From a bacterium (GTDB taxonomy: Bacteria > Patescibacteriota > Gracilibacteria > UBA1369 > GCA-2718715): a stretch of 15,060 bases of DNA. Each line of letters begins with the position of its first letter. The first letter of the stretch is position 1. Below, piece by piece: positions 14,527-15,060 of the stretch. The position numbers were made by a program, and so were the translations under genes. The stretch spans positions 1 to 15,060 of the forward strand of contig JAUHYY010000014.1 in the NCBI GenBank assembly GCA_030426295.1, read 5' to 3'. The notes under the pieces were generated by a model. The model worked only from the letters and a program-made list of their open reading frames with translations, ran no database searches and was not told the origin of the DNA.

Positions 14527-15060
14527 CTAATTACTACGTGGCAAGTATTCTATAGCTTTGTCAACTTCATTGCAAGATCCAATGAAGATCGGAGTCCTTT
14601 CATGTAGATCAGTAACCTCTTTCTCAAGAATACGCTCACCGTTATGATCAACGGCTTTTCCTCCAGCATTTTCCATTAAATATGCCATCGGTGCACATTC
14701 ATATAAGAGTCGTAATTTACCACTTGGTCTTTCTTTATTAGCAGGATAAGTAAAAATGCCACTACCTTTAACAAAAATATGATTCACATCAGGACACATT
14801 CCACCGCTATATCTAAGCGTATACTGCTTTTCTATCCAATGATTAACAAGATCTCTATACCAATCAAAGTCAGCTGCGGCTCTTAAATTACCCGGAGCAA
14901 AATACTTTCCATCTGGATCTACTCTTAAATCAGATTCTTTCAAGACAAATCCTTCTTCTTTTAAGATAAACTCATGAACACCATCGCCCCAACTCATAAT
15001 CACAGTTGTTCTTGGACCATATACAGCCATTAAAGCTCCAACCATATCAGTACATTTTCG
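14527..15060 (-). CDS. fbp: Class 1 fructose-1,6-bisphosphatase (C-terminal part)
   Basis: The enzyme hydrolyses fructose 1,6-bisphosphate to fructose 6-phosphate in gluconeogenesis and in supply of sugars for wall precursors. The reading frame runs off the window edge, so 177 residues, roughly the C-terminal half, are visible; the internal Met near 15045 is not a start. Family landmarks are VYGPRTTVIMS near the visible N-terminus, GDGVHEF, the KYFAPGNLRAA segment, DVNHIFVKGSGIFTYPA, and GKLRLLYECAPMAYLMENAGG, whose Glu (YEC) corresponds to a metal-binding residue of the family. The sigma gene begins six bases after its TAG stop, an unusual pairing of a metabolic enzyme with an envelope-type signalling pair. 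Confidence 0.93.
   Translation of the reverse strand, partial: RKCTDMVGALMAVYGPRTTVIMSWGDGVHEFILKEEGFVLKESDLRVDPDGKYFAPGNLRAAADFDWYRDLVNHWIEKQYTLRYSGGMCPDVNHIFVKGSGIFTYPANKERPSGKLRLLYECAPMAYLMENAGGKAVDHNGERILEKEVTDLHERTPIFIGSCNEVDKAIEYLPRSN

Noticed and set aside
14527..15045. Complete short protein starting at the Met near 15045
   Set aside because: The frame continues upstream to the window edge and the Met is in the interior of the fructose-bisphosphatase fold, so the gene is simply cut by the window.
1..15060. TGA read as glycine (genetic code 25)
   Set aside because: Every recognisable protein is full length with the standard code and has no in-frame TGA; only the absence of TGA stops is notable.
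1..15060. Mobile elements, CRISPR arrays, phage genes
   Set aside because: No transposase, integrase, inverted-repeat ends, direct-repeat arrays or phage structural genes were visible; the tRNA-Glu 3' end is followed by its terminator, with no sign of an integrated element.

Overview
The window is a gene-dense, A+T-rich stretch of a bacterial genome, most likely a member of Patescibacteria/CPR. The evidence is indirect: very short intergenic spaces, no visible Shine-Dalgarno sequences, a ComEC without its C-terminal nuclease-like domain, an SLH-RlpA fusion, and an ECF sigma factor beside a FecR/DUF5667 membrane protein. I cannot name the phylum. All visible stop codons are TAA or TAG, but no gene is interrupted by an in-frame TGA, so the standard code fits. 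I see no mobile element, CRISPR array or phage gene.

Layout. (1) 1-1493, plus strand: the tail of an unidentified gene, an SLH-domain protein ending in an RlpA-like double-psi beta-barrel, and an FtsL/DivIC-like protein, each separated by one base. This looks like an envelope and division operon. (2) 1490-1963, minus strand: an unknown protein. Its promoter region is divergent from a tRNA-Glu gene (2075-2149), which has its own promoter and terminator. (3) 2233-5464, plus strand: an 889-residue, charged, helical-repeat protein of unknown function, followed by a membrane-anchored SAM methyltransferase resembling the FAM173 (ANTKMT/ATPSCKMT) lysine methyltransferases. (4) 5442-7926, minus strand: a lipoprotein, a strong intrinsic terminator, then a truncated-type ComEC. 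(5) 8056-11503, plus strand: an LCP (LytR-CpsA-Psr) enzyme, a D,D-carboxypeptidase and MraY, a compact peptidoglycan and cell-wall operon. (6) 15060-11474, minus strand: fructose-1,6-bisphosphatase (5' end outside the window), an ECF sigma factor, its probable FecR/DUF5667 membrane partner, and a small C-terminally anchored membrane protein.

Most of the window concerns the cell envelope: precursor synthesis (MraY), stem-peptide trimming (carboxypeptidase), polymer ligation (LCP), septal and peptidoglycan association (RlpA, FtsL-like), DNA uptake (ComEC) and envelope signalling (ECF sigma/FecR). The least explained part is the repeat protein plus methyltransferase pair at 2233-5464. The RlpA domain also appears to lack two catalytic acidic residues. 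All three convergent gene pairs overlap at their 3' ends with no terminator between them.
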